64,000 nucleotides of DNA from Ophiocordyceps camponoti-saundersi (nom. inval.) (Eukaryota; Ascomycota; Sordariomycetes; Hypocreales; Ophiocordycipitaceae): positions 434,001-498,000 of the forward strand of contig PDHQ01000003.1 of the NCBI GenBank assembly GCA_003339415.1, written 5' to 3'. Shown here one piece after another: positions 12,076 to 24,589 of the stretch; the first letter of the stretch is position 1, and each line of letters starts with the position of its first letter. The position numbers and the translations under genes were made by a program. The notes below the pieces were generated by a model, which ran no database searches, was not told the DNA's origin, and saw nothing but the letters and a program-made list of their open reading frames with translations.

Positions 12076-13874
12076 GAGACGAACTACACCAAAGCCGGCT
12101 TGCTCAGAATGGATGGCTTCTTCCGAGGGAACAAGTCCCGGAGATGTTTCGGTGTTAGAAAGTCTCGTGTTTGAGAAGTTCCCAAAAAGTTTCTGGGTCA
12201 CTTTGATCCGTCATCAGAAAAACGAGGTGTATCGTAGCCTCAAGTCCCTTAGCATATGTATATTCGCTTGATAACAAGGAACCAGTTCTATGACGCGCGG
12301 AATGATTCTGCGTTTTCTTCAACTCGATGAAGTTGTAACCCTCGGATAGTGAGCGCGAAGATGAAATAAAAATAGAGTTATCTAATCCCGAAGCCAAGAA
12401 ACCGGAACACTGAGTCTGTTACTGTCAGCCTATTACAGCCATATGTATTGTAAACACCTACAAGGGAAACTGAACTGACGCTATGCATATCATGAGCGAC
12501 TTGCAAGGGGGTTGCGGAATTCATCCGCTCCAGACCATGGAGAACTTCGTGAGAGACGTAAACAATGGTTGGATCTTTTGACCCCTAGATCAGTGTAATC
12601 CTAGGCCTCCACACTTTTAGGGTCAATGGTAACGTTACGGAGTTTCTGGTGGATATATGTATTTAGTGTTCGCCGATCAATCCTATGTATGTAAGATGCT
12701 CCAACGGGTCATAGGAGAGGAGCCGTCTATCCGCTTCTCCACACAACCGTATGACCTTGATTCCGCACAATTGAACCTCCTCGGCTCGGCTGGTTTTCGT
12801 CTTTGATCAAGACATCTGAAGATTAACAGTTAACTACAAGTATACATACAAATAGCTGTTTTTAAGAACGATTCAAACCAAATGGATAGGATTACTCCTA
12901 TTGGATACTCATTCTCTGACCCGGCTACATATACTTGAATGACTGGAAAGGAAGATCATACGGCAAAGCAGGAGGTAATCTCGAATGAAAGAAGAGGGGA
13001 TGATGTATGTATGTATATTTCTAACCAGTTAGTTAATGACGCCGGTGTCACAACCAAAGTTGACCTATTAATTGTGATGTCAGTGCAGCTATCGAAAGGC
13101 CCGTTACTTCGATTTTGTACTATGGGATTGTCACTGAACTCACGTCTGTCCGATAAAATAGCTAGGTAATGTGTATCTGTGTTGGGTAAAGGTCCTTTCT
13201 CGAAGCACGATTGAGACGTGTTAAAGTGTATACCGTATGAAAGGACAACGTATAGGCTTTCATCCTATCATGGCTCGCGTTAACGTGATAAAACGCCAAA
13301 TACGCATCAAAGCCCAAACCTCAATGTACAGTTATAGACAAAAGCTGTTTATTATGAGATTGAAATCTTCATAGATCTAGACACGACAAACGCAAACGAC
13401 GGTATTCAACACATCATATTGTTCTGTAAGTTGTTAAGTTGACTGCCCACTATACGCTTGTTTACCACCCGAGGCTAAGACAGACCAGGTGACAGTCACG
13501 CCTTAAGTGAGTTCAGTGAACAACGTCTTAGATCCTACACTTACAAACGTCCCAGATGATCAGAAGAACTCACGGTTGCCTATTGCTATTCCACAGAGAG
13601 TGTCACTCAACTTATTCATGGGTGTTGTGATTTCAATCGTTCTTTGAAAGCAACTTCACCCAACTCCATGGCAATCCTTCGTAGGCTATGTCTGCTTCTC
13701 TTCACTGGTAGTTGCTTATACATAAACGAGTTGATCTGCATCAATAGCGAAAAACCCCATGCTTGACGTTGCAAGCATACTTTACACGGGGAATTTTTCG
13801 ATATTATTCTGTTTCAAAACCACATACTACATCAATATTTGAAAACTGCAATCCTTGCCCACGCTACCTGAATT

Positions 13875-16800
13875 ATGACAGCTGAAGATAAACCACGCCC
13901 ACCCATTGCCATCATTGGCATGGGTATGCGACTTCCCGGCGGCATATCAACCGCTGAGGGCCTGTGGGACTTGATTATCAACAAGAAGGACGGTAAATGC
14001 CGTGTCCCAAAGGACCGGTATAACGTCGATGCCTTCTACGGTGAGAAACTGCATCGGCAGAAAGTTGCGTCTGACCAGGGCTATTTCCTGGCAGACTTGA
14101 ACTTGAAGAGCTTTGATGCCACCTTCTTCTCCATGTCTCGCACTGAAGTGGCGAGTCTTGATCCTCAGCAACGCTTACTGCTGGAAGTTGTCTGGGAATG
14201 CATGGAAAATGCTGGACAGACCAATTGGCGCGGTACTAACATCGGCTGCTACGCCGGCGTTTTCGGAGAAGACTGGGCTGGAATTGCAGCCAGTGAGCCT
14301 CAGGAAATACGGTTGGGACATATTCTAGGGTTTGGCGACTTTGCCATCTCGAATAGGATTTCATACGAGTATAATCTCACCGGGCCAAGGCAAGATCCCT
14401 CAGCTGAGCCCTGGTTACAATTACTAACATTCTACCTATCAGTATGACCATTCGGACGGCGTGCTCATCTTCTTTGATTTGTCTTCACGAAGCCTGTCAG
14501 GCTCTGTATAACGGAGAATGCTCGTCGGCAATCGTCGCCGGAACGAACATCATCATCGGTCCCAGTATGACATTGTACATGTCGGCACAGGGAGTTTTGT
14601 CTTCCACGGGCTCAAGCCTAACCTTTGATGCCAAAGCAGATGGTTATGCACGCGGAGAGGCCGTCAACGCCGTGCTTATAAAGCTATTGGATAACGCAGT
14701 TCGCGATGGCGATCCGATCAGAGCCGTGATTCGGTCTACCTCGGCTAATTGCGATGGCAAGACACCGGGAATGATGGTCCCTAACCCAGAAAGCCAAGAA
14801 AGGATGATACGACGGGCGTATAAGCTCGCCGGAATCGACGATGTTTGCCAAACGGCCTTTGTAGAGTGTCATGGAACTGGAACGCAGCTCGGCGACTCTA
14901 TGGAGGGAATCTGCGTTGCGAATGTCTTTGGTGAACGCGGAGTTTACATCGGATCGGTAAGTCTCCCGCCCAAGATGCCTTCTACCTGTAGCAATGAATC
15001 TTCTGACAACGATACTCCAAACACAACCATCACCAACTCATCAGGTCAAGCCCAACCTTGGTCATGCCGAGGGTGCTTCCGGCATCACCAGCATTATCAA
15101 GGCTACTTTGGCCTTGGAGCATGAGATAATTCCGCCAAACATCAAGTTTTCTGAGCCCAATCCCAAAAGTAAGTCCGCAATAACCGGTTGTTTGCTTCGT
15201 GTTAGCTTGCTTGAAGTCCATTATCGCCAAGTCACGTGGGCTTGTCCCATGCTTCTTTGGCCTCTTCCTTCCCCGACTTGGTTCCCGCCTTCTATTCCTA
15301 TTCATCCATCATCTGCCTCGCGCTGCTTCTTTGAACCAAGACTTATCATCACATACATCTAGTACCGTTTGAGAAAGGGAAGCTCCAGGTACCGCTAGAG
15401 CCAATCCCCTGGCCGGCAGATCGACATGCCCGCGTCAGTGTCAACTCGTTCGGCATCGGCGGCTCCAACGCACATGTGAGAATTACCCTTATGAGTATGC
15501 TAATCGACTCTTGGCTTAAACAAAAACCAGGTTATCCTAGAATCGGCTGCTTCGTTTGGGCTGTCTCGTCCGGGAAGAGCTCGCGATTACCAGCAGCTCA
15601 ATGGTAAGACTAATGGACATCTCAATGGCGAGACCAATGGACACCTCAATGGCAAGACAAACGGACGGGCCGTTACAGAGTCTGACTCACGCCGCGTCGA
15701 AACTGACCGTAACTGGCCCTTCCTAATTCCCGTTTCGGCGAAGAACGAAGAATCTCTTAGGATGCGGATGCAAGCCCTGAATCTTTACGCCGACAAGCAC
15801 CCTCATTGCCTTGATAGCATTGCATATACCATGGCAAGCCGCAGAGACCATTTGCCTTACAGGACATTCAGCATCACCAGCCATGAAGAAAAGCCCCTTG
15901 AATTCGAACCGTTTCGAAGAGCTGGTGCTGGCCAGCCGCCGGTGGTTCTTGTCTTCACCGGTCAAGGTGCTCAATGGTCCGGAATGGGAAAGGACCTCTT
16001 TCATTCGACGCCGTCCTTTGCTGAAGATATTCGAAAACTAGACGGGGTTTTACAACGCTTGCCGGAGCCACCTGAATGGACGATTGAAGGCAAGCTATCC
16101 CAGGTCTTGTTTATAGTTGAAAGTGAATTGATAAGGAGTATTACTTGCTGACCAGCAAACCGAATGCTCAGGCGTTCTCTGCCTTGATGATGCCGAAGAA
16201 TCGATTCACAAGTCCGAGTTTGCTCAGCCCGTGAGCACGGCCCTGCAGATCGCCCTGGTCAATCTCCTCGGCAAATGTGGAGGAATCCCGAGCGCCATCA
16301 TCGGTCACTCTAGCGGGGAGATTGCCGGAGCGTACGCCGCTGGGGCACTCACAATGACTGAAGCGATACTCGTAGCCTTCTATCGCGGATTGGCGATGAA
16401 GAAGCAGACTCGGAAAGGTGGCATGGCGGCTATCGGCCTTGGCAGAGACCATGTCTTGCCGTACCTGGTCAACGGCACCATCATCGCGTGCGAAAATAGC
16501 CCACAAAGTGTGACCATTGCCGGTGATGAAGAGGCTCTGGAGCACACTGTTCTCGCCATTCAGTTGAAGCATCCGAATGCACTGACCAAACGACTTCGTG
16601 TTGATATGGCGTATCACTCGCGTAAGAGCATAATAACATCATGCTCTTAAACACATGCTAATATGTAGCATCGAATAGATCACATGTACGAAGTTGGAGA
16701 AAAGTATCAGAAGGCTCTCGAGGATCACATTCTGTCCGATAAAAAAGCCTTTCATCCGTTCTACTCGAGTGTGACAGGCAAACGCGTTGCCGGAACAATC

Positions 16801-19800
16801 ATGTTTGGCCCATCCTACTGGAGACAGAATCTGCAGTCCCCTGTTCTATTCAGCACCGCAGTCACGGCTCTTCTTAACGATATAAGCAACGACGTCGTGT
16901 TCTTGGAAATTGGACCTCATTCAGCTCTGCAAGGTCCTTTGCGTCAAATTTTCCAGGCTCATCACGCAAGATCTCTCTCGTATATTCCGACATTGATCAG
17001 GGGCGCAAACTCGACGTTATCGCTACTCAAAGCTATAGGTCGGCTTTATACGCAGGGAGTTATGGTTAACTTTTCCTTCGTTAATCCACCGGCACCGATT
17101 CTGACAGATCTGCCCAACTACGACTGGGATCACCGCCTCGAGTTCTGGTATGAAGGACACGCGTCACGAGCCTTAAGGCAGAAGAAGTTCCCCTATCACG
17201 AGCTTCTGGGGTCAAGGTGCCTCGAGTCGAGCGATTCAGAACCATCCTGGAGACACACGCTCTACAGCTCAGATCTTCCGTGGCTGAAGGATCACCGGAT
17301 CGGCATCGACATCGTCTATCCTGCTGCGGCCTTTGTCGCCATGCTGGGAGAAGTGATCAGGCAGTTGACGGGCTGCACAACGTATTCTCTGCGGAAAGTA
17401 GTCATTAAGACTGCTTTGATACTCCATGAATCCGAAGGCATCGACATAATGACGACTGCGAGGCCCTCGCGGCTGACAGACAATGCTAACTCGTCATGGT
17501 ATGATGTCACAGTTTCCTCATTCAATGGGACCTCATGGCTTCAACATTGCGTCGGCCAGGCCAAAGGGGGCGAGGAAATCGTGTCAACTCGGATAAGCTT
17601 GCCACAAGACGCCTATCCGCGCGCGGTGCCTGAGGGCCCATGGTATGATCGGATGAGTCGAGTCGGGATGAAGTACGGGCCATTCTTCCGCGGCCTGAGG
17701 AAGATATCAGCCCATCCAAGGAAACTAGTGGCATCGGGCAGATTACGAAACGACGAGAATGATCATGATTCCATCTACGCTGTCCATCCAATTGCTATAG
17801 ACCTATTCTTTCAGCTCTTTGGCGTCGCGCAAGCCAACGGTGTGGGCCGCAACTTTATGTCGACGATAGTTCCCTCTTACGTCAACCTAATCTGCATCAG
17901 ACCTGGGGGCCCCGAACTCGTGGCTGAAGCAGCCGCAGAAGTTGAGCCTGGGGGGTCTCTGAAATGTGACGGCTCAGTGCTCACGGAGGCAGGAGACGAG
18001 GTAATCAGTCTCAAAGGGGGCTACTTCGCCAAGTTAGAGTCTCAAGATGAGGCGGGCAATCTGGACACCCTTGCCGCGGCTCGTTTGGTATGGCAACCAG
18101 ATATCGACTTTGTCAATCCAGCGAGTCTTCTCCGGAATCTTGACGTCCAAGATCGTGGTTGGAAGCTGCTCAACGAGAAGGTCTGCGCACTAGCTCTCCT
18201 GCGAAGCTTGGACGCGTTCGAGTCTACTACGGTACCCGACAACTATCTCGCCAAGCTCGCTTCCTGGTTGGCGAGCGAGAGGCAGCGCATGGCTGAAGGG
18301 AAATGGTCTCTCTTGGTGCCCGAGGCACAGGAATGGGCCTCTCAGGATGCCGAGACTCGCCGGCCGATCTTTGATTCTATCACTGAGAGTTCGAAAGGAA
18401 TTCATGGCAACTTGACCTTGAGCTTTTGTCACATCTTTCGCAACATCTCGGACGAAAAGAACATTCATGACATGTGTCGGGGTCGGGTGAATCCCCTGCA
18501 GTTGTTGATGGAGCATGACTTCTTGGGGCTGTCTTATGACTTGTCCGCACGCGGCAACGTCGACCAGAAGGAGTTCTTCTCCCTCTATTCTCACGCTCAG
18601 CCAACATTGAAGATTCTCGAGATCGGGGGCGGAACAGGCAGTACCACGATGGTAATCCTGGAAAGCCTCATGTCGGAAGACGGAGCTCGCATGTACTCCG
18701 AGTACACCTTTACAGATATATCCTCGGCCTTTTTTACGCCTGCTAAGGAGAGATTCTCGCAATATACTGGCTTGAGCTATCAGGTTCTCGACATCACGAA
18801 AGACCCGAGCGAGCAGGGCTTCCAGCCTGGTTCTTATGACTTAGTTATCGCTGCCAACGTGAGCCGTTTAGGTGGCCGAGTCTATCGAATCTGACGCGGC
18901 TGATCCAACTTATCAGGTTCTTCATGCAACTCCCTGTTTGAGCTCGTCTTTGCGGAATGTACGATCACTGCTCCGGCCCGGAGGTCGGCTATACATACAG
19001 GAACTGGTCAACAGTAAGTAATGTCACCTTGATTCCTCTCACTGACGAATCGCGTTCTTAACGACTTCCACGAACCGCAGCATCCAACTGGAAATTTGCA
19101 AAGTTCATACCGGTATTTGGTTTCTATATGTCTCTTCGGTTTTTTTCTTTTATTCTGTGCTGACTGTCTCGTCCTGCAGAGCTTTCTCCCCGGCTGGTGG
19201 CTAGGAGAAGATGATAACCGTCTGACCGCACCGATTATTTCCGTTGAGAGATGGGACCAAGAGCTTCGTTCCGCTGGATTCTCTGGGACGGATGCCGCCG
19301 TTCTAGATGATGAATACGTCTATCACGAACAAGCATTCATGATATCAACGGTTACTACCGACGACCCCGGTACCCACAAGACAGAAGCCAGCGTTACGTT
19401 CTTATACTACGAGAAGAAACACGATTTTGCACGAGAGTTGGCCGGGCGTTTTGCAACAGACGGCATTCGAGTCAGCTGGAGTAAGTTGACAGACCAAGAT
19501 TTGAAGCCAGATCAAGATGTCGTTTCCACTCTCGACCTCGAAAATCCATTCTTCTATGACATCTCTGAAGACGATTGGCACAGTTTCATCGATTTTCTTT
19601 CTAAGCTGCGAGCATCTATCTTGTGGCTTACCAGGCCAGCTCAGTTCTGCTGCCGAGACCCTCGCTATGGATCAACACTCGGACTGGCCCGAACAATTCG
19701 GACGGAGCTTATGCTAGATTTTGTCACTCTCGAGATTGATACGCTTGATCACACGGCTGCGGATGCTGCGATTGGCGTTTTCAAGAAACACAAGCGAGCA

Positions 19801-22422
19801 TCTCCTTCAACGGATTTTGACTGCGAGTCGGAGTTTGCGCTGCACAACGGCGTCGTTCACATCGGACGATATCACTGGATCACGGCGAGGAAAGAATTGG
19901 AGGGACCTCGGAGAGAAGATGGACGGAAATGCTTAGACATAGACCGATATGGTTCTATTCAGTCGCTTCACTGGGTCTGGCGTGGGTTAGCCAGACCCAA
20001 GGCCGGCGAAGTGGAAGTCCACATACATTACACAGGCCTCAACTTCAGGGTAAATGCCGAGTTCTCGATCTTACTGCTGAACTACTTTGTTGACAATGAA
20101 GCCTAGGACGTTCTTCAAGCGATGGGACTGGTGGCAGGACCAAAGAGTAAGTTTGGCCTCGAGGCAACTGGAATCGTCACCGCCGTGGGCACAGAGGTTG
20201 GCCACGTTAAAGTCGGCGACCATGTCATCATGGTTGAAGACGATTGCATGGCGACTCGAAGAGTGGTCAGTGGAAAATATGTGGCTCGCATCCCTGATAG
20301 TGCGAGCTTGGAGGAGGCCGCTACTATGATTCTCCCTTTCGCGACAGTCTTTCACGCCGTTGTTGACTTGGCACAGCTGAGGAAAGATCAGGTAGGAGAA
20401 GTTTGACTTGGACGTTCATGATAAAGACCAACGCAGACTGAGATTCGAAAACAGTCCATCCTGATTCACTCCGCTTGTGGGGGCGTCGGTTTGGCCGCTA
20501 TTCAAATCTGTCGGTCAATAGAGGCTGAAGTGAGTCTCACCCCGACTTGACTCAACTATGAGGTGGCTGATCTGATACGGTCTAGATATATGTCACGGTT
20601 GGCAGCGAAGAAAAGGTTCAGTTTCTTATGGATAACTTCGGCATCGCCCGAACGAACATCTTCAACTCTCGAAGCAACTCTTTCCTCTCGGATATAATGC
20701 GAGCTACAGATAACCGCGGCGTCGATCTGGTCCTCAACTCACTATCCGGGGAACTACTCCACGCCTCCTGGGAGTGCGTCGCTGCATACGGCAAGTTCAT
20801 CGAAATCGGCAAGCGTGATCTATTTGGACGCGGTCAACTGGCACTCAAACCGTTCCTTCAAAACCGCACTTTCTATGGCATTGATATTTTTCAGTTGTTC
20901 AAGGAGCGACCTGATCAGATTCAAGAGTAAGCTCTCGATAGTCTGATCAAGGACCAAAGCAAGGCAACTTTCTAACATCTGGTCGTTCACCGTATAGAAT
21001 GTTGCAGAGACTGGCGCGATACATCGAGCACGGAGAGATTAAGCCTATCCGCCCCATCCATGTCTTCTCAGCGGACCAAGCGGAAGAGGCATTCCGTTTC
21101 ATGCAGAAGGGAAAACATATCGGCAAGATAGTGGTCCGTATGCCGCAAGAAAGCGAACAACTAGCCGCTGTTCCAGCACCAAGGGAAACCAAACTGTCGT
21201 GCCAGCATACTTACCTCTTGGTCGGCGGTTTGGGTGGAATTGGTAAGTCCTTGGCAACCTGGATGACAGATCACGGAGCCAGAAGCTTCGTTTTTCTCTC
21301 TCGATCGGCGGGACAGTCGAGCGAGGATCAGGCATTCATTCAGGAGTTGGAATCGCAAGGCTGCCGTGTGACCGCCGTCGCTGGCAGCGTTGCCGAGTTC
21401 TCCGACGTGCGAAGGGCCGCGGCTGCTGCACCGACTCAGATCAAGGGAGTCATACATCTCTCCATGGTGCTGAGGGTAAGTTTGAAGGCGAAGGAATGGC
21501 CACGGCTTCCGAGTTTGCTCACTTCAACTTCACTTAGGATACTCCCTTGCTCCAGATGAGCCACTCGCGCTGGAACGATGTACAAAGCCCCAAAGTCAAG
21601 GGGGCATGGAACTTGCATAATGCAGGTCTGAACAACCTTGACTTCTTCATTCTTTTCAGCTCTATATCAGCCGTATATGGTCCTCCTGGTCAGGCGAATT
21701 ACGCTTCCGCCAACACTTTCCTCGACTCTTTCGTTCAATACAGACATTCTCTCGGTTTGCCATGCTCTGTTATTGATCTCGGTGCTACTGACGAAGTTGG
21801 CTTCCTGAGCTTGAGCGAAAATGCCAAGATCCGGACGCGATTGAAGGAGATAGGTCAACACTTTCTGCAGGAGCAAGACATGTTGGACGCGGTAGACATC
21901 AGCATCAACCGATCGCACTCGCCAAAGCCACCACCATCTGACTTGTCCCATGGCTTCACCAGCATGGGACAACTCGTAACGGGTTTGAAATCGCCCAAAC
22001 TTATGTCTGACCCTATGAACATGCTGCAATGGAAGCGCGACATTCGCATAGGTTTTTATCGGCAGCTGGAGTCTGCAGACGCAGCGGACAAGTCTTCAGA
22101 TAACGACGCCCTGAGAGATCTACTCAACGCTGCTGCTCGCGATGCAAGTATTCTCGACGAGCCGCTACGTCAGGGAATCATAACCAAGGAGATTGCTCGG
22201 ACGCTGTGCTCGTTTATGCTCTTGGACGAAAAGGCTCTGCAACTGACGACTGATTTCGCCACTTTGGGCATCGATTCGCTTGTTAGCATCGAGATTCGCA
22301 ACTGGTGGCAACGAGTCTTTGGTGTAGAGATAAGTGTTTTGGAGATTGTCAATGCGGGAACTGTGAAGAGGTTGGGCGAGGTTGCGGTTGCGTTACTGAA
22401 GAAGAAGTACGAGGCTGAGTAG
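13875..22422 (+). CDS. Highly reducing type I PKS (KS-AT-DH-cMT-ER-KR-ACP)
   Basis: Fifteen exons: 13875-14389, 14443-14956, 15045-15168, 15363-15475, 15531-16103, 16156-16621, 16679-18858, 18917-19013, 19081-19112, 19180-20049, 20107-20391, 20455-20529, 20586-20926, 20998-21475, 21538-22422. All junctions are in phase; 2515 aa. KS: Cys179 (TACSSS), His315, His350 (NLGHAEG). AT: Ser665 (GHSSG). DH: His974 and Asp1143. C-methyltransferase: EIGGGTG at about 1416. ER: '[11 protein letters not shown]' near 1930. KR: 'VGGLGGIG' plus 'QANYASAN'. ACP: Ser2468 (LGIDSL). The enzyme should build a reduced, possibly methyl-branched chain. There is no thioesterase, so release needs a partner in trans; none is adjacent. 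The first intron is GC-AG. The DH motif is altered (see findings). A 24-nt minisatellite lies between KS and AT. Confidence 0.94.
14390..14442 (+). other. GC-AG intron (HR-PKS intron 1)
   Basis: The exon ends CCAAG and the intron starts GCAAGA, with a TTACTAAC branch site and CTATCAG acceptor. Splicing gives the conserved KS run '[16 protein letters not shown]'. No GT donor nearby restores this frame. Confidence 0.85.
15599..15665 (+). repeat. 24-nt coding minisatellite in KS-AT linker
   Basis: About 2.8 copies of a 24-nt unit encoding the (K/E)TNGHLNG octapeptide, between the KS and AT domains. Copies differ by a few substitutions. It codes for a flexible Asn/Gly linker; copy number may vary between strains. 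Confidence 0.8.
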
Positions 22423-22875
22423 ACTCTGAAGGCCGTTGAAGCTGCTTGAAGGATCGTGTCTCTCTATTTAACATAGCAGATACAGCTTGTGTCTCTGTTC
22501 ACACGCCGTTAAAAAGAACTTGGGTGCCTTGATATATTTAACGTGAGAAGATGACGCGTGAGGAGAAGACACTTAGTGGGCTTCTTTTGTTGGCGCGTAA
22601 CGTGAAGCTTCCACTTTTCCTCCTTTGACACATGGATGTTTTCAAAACCGCATCATGAAATTCATGGCCTCATCCTGCTTTGCTCGTTAGTCCCCGTCTG
22701 TACGATGGCATTCACTGTTACAATCTACCAAGAGTTCTAGAACGCACCACGTGGAGCGGAATAGAGACGGCACCCATGGCTATGCAAGTTTACAGTTGAA
22801 GTCGTTAACTTTTGTTCACATGATTCGGAACTTTGACGGTTCCATCTATCCAACTGTTTTTTGCCGGTTGCCTAT
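22423..22875. other. Convergent 3' intergenic region
   Basis: A spacer of about 450 bp between the HR-PKS end and the HsbA-like gene end. I see no open frame, repeat or RNA worth naming; it should contain both 3' untranslated regions. Confidence 0.5.
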
Positions 22876-23397
22876 CTAGGAGTAAACTTCAACGCCCTTG
22901 CTGAAAATGCCATTGATGTCTAGAATGAGGTTCTTGGCTGTAACTTGCTGATCCTTTTGCATCTTGTCAATGACAGCGGCACCGACATCAGCCGCGGCCT
23001 CCCTCTGACGCTTGAGGTCTTGCAGGATCATGGGACGCAAGAGGGATATGTTCGGTTTATCCCCTGCAGCGACAACAGCCTCAACTACCCGGCCAACGGC
23101 CTGGACGAGTTTGACAACTTCGTCAACGACTTCAAAAGTCTCCTCGGCGTTGAGAGAGTCTGCAAACTGGATCGTCCTGGCGCCGGCTTGGACGTTCTTC
23201 AAAACTTCTGCTGACTTCTTCATGACTGGCCAGATGGCGAGCATGGCACCATTCCAATCGTTGACGCTGGTGGTGAATTCGGAGAGGTCTTTGGTGATGT
23301 TTTGGATCGTGTTGGCAATGACTTTCTCAGCTTTGGTGGTGGTTGGGTGCGAGTGACTGGCTCTGGGAAGTTGGAAAATGGGAAGTTTGAATTGCAT
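22876..23397 (-). CDS. HsbA-like (hydrophobic surface binding protein A family) protein
   Basis: A single exon of 173 aa from ATG 23397 (first residues MQFKLPIFQLPRAS). The core from about residue 24 ('EKVIANTIQNITKDLSEFTT', then 'NDWNG' and 'LNAEETFEVVDEVVKLV') follows the helical pattern of the HsbA family. Those fungal cell-wall or secreted proteins bind hydrophobic surfaces and recruit hydrolases. Unlike classic HsbA, no clear cleavable signal peptide is visible after this start. Upstream codons remain open but the only earlier start is a TTG lying within the TATA-like region, so I reject the longer form. The gene lies between the two PKS regions and is probably not biosynthetic. Confidence 0.7.
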   Translation of the reverse strand: MQFKLPIFQLPRASHSHPTTTKAEKVIANTIQNITKDLSEFTTSVNDWNGAMLAIWPVMKKSAEVLKNVQAGARTIQFADSLNAEETFEVVDEVVKLVQAVGRVVEAVVAAGDKPNISLLRPMILQDLKRQREAAADVGAAVIDKMQKDQQVTAKNLILDINGIFSKGVEVYS

Positions 23398-23493
23398 GGT
23401 GGGAAATTTGTTGAGAGGTGGTTTCTGTGCTGCCTGACTGTGATGCCACGAGATGTAGAGAGGTGGTTGTGAGCTATGTCGATGATGAGGAGA

Positions 23494-23507
23494 GCGATAT
23501 ATATAAT
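23494..23507 (-). promoter_or_regulatory. TATA-box-like element of HsbA-like gene
   Basis: A TATATATA run on the minus strand about 100 bp upstream of the ATG at 23397. Position and sequence fit a core promoter, and it argues for the downstream start codon. Confidence 0.45.
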
Positions 23508-23523
23508 CCCGGAGGATCGTCAA

Positions 23524-24589
23524 GTGCCCTCGGTTTTCTTCGGTAGCATCTCAAGGGAGAAGCCTGTCTAGCCATGCTCGGCTTCAATCATTGGAGGTTC
23601 AGTTCGCCCTTGAGAAGGAAGACCGAGATGCAAGCGATATGCACATAGCAACCGAAGGGGAAGTTATTTCCGCCTAGAAATAGTGCCAAAGTGAGGTTGT
23701 CTTCATGTGAAGTCGTCGCCAGGGACCAACTTGGTTCAACTTTATGACAGTTTTGTGATGAAACGTTGTAGTAAACATACATTGTAGGTATGTTCACATG
23801 GATACATGTTTGTCTTATTTACTCCTCGTATCGTAGTAGAGGTCGAATGTCCTTTCACCTCGCGCTGCCCACATCATCATCACCTTCAGTAACAAGTCAA
23901 GCATCGTGGCGTATAGATACAGACACGCTGCCTTTCCGCCACTCTCAGCCGCCTCCAGTAACCCCATACATAGAGAGCATACATACATACATATGTATGT
24001 ACAAGGCCAATCTTATAGGACCTGACTGTCAGCTTTGCATGGTACTGATCTTGTCATACCCTGTCTTGGTCCTTGAAGATTGAGTTTATCCTTCAACTCC
24101 ATACATACATACATAAGGTTTTCTCTGGAAAAGAACAGTCTACGTCTGAACATGCGCATATATACATACATACATAAGTACATAGTTATGTATGATCGTG
24201 AGCCCTCTTGGAGATGAAGTCGGTTTACTAACAGAGTTTACTTTTAAGCAAAGGATCCAATGTTCGATCGACAAGCACAATACAAAACGTGCACATCGCG
24301 ATGCACTTTATCCCTGATTTCATAGCAAAGAAATCATGCCTATGCCCTTCATCTCCTGTTTCTGGAAATTCCCAATTTCCATCAGTTTGCTTGGCATGAT
24401 GGCGCACAACAGCAGCCATTCCGTACATACATATGTACTTTCTCCAATCGCCTGTAAATCTTGGCAGGATTATACATACATACATACACAAAATCACCGT
24501 ACTCATCTACAGACTATGAACGTGCCTCAGGGAGAGTCGCCTCTTTGCACTCTGGGCATCCGTCTCTTGTAGCGCCCTGCACCAATGGT
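23524..24589. other. Intergenic with TACA/TGTA microsatellites
   Basis: No gene supported. Several short (CATA)n and (TACA)n runs lie near 23983-24000, 24101-24116, 24162-24176 and 24471-24487. This tetranucleotide family is dispersed through the right half of the window. Confidence 0.6.

Larger units (their letters stand above)
10531..13874. other. Gene-poor 3.3-kb stretch between NLR and HR-PKS
   Basis: I see no intact gene. Open frames are short, low in coding character and lack recognisable families. The stretch contains the relic described at 11917-12075, a perfect CCGTAC inverted repeat at 11405-11420 and, at its right end, the AT-rich promoter of the HR-PKS. The sequence looks like decayed or relaxed DNA rather than a normal short intergenic spacer. 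Confidence 0.5.

Noticed and set aside
10531..13874. Transposon remnant filling the gap before the HR-PKS
   Set aside because: I find no transposase or reverse transcriptase motifs, terminal inverted repeats or LTR pair by eye; only the secreted-gene relic is supportable.
23524..24530. CRISPR-like or tandem direct repeats from spaced CATACATACA runs
   Set aside because: They are short tetranucleotide microsatellites at irregular spacing in a eukaryotic genome.
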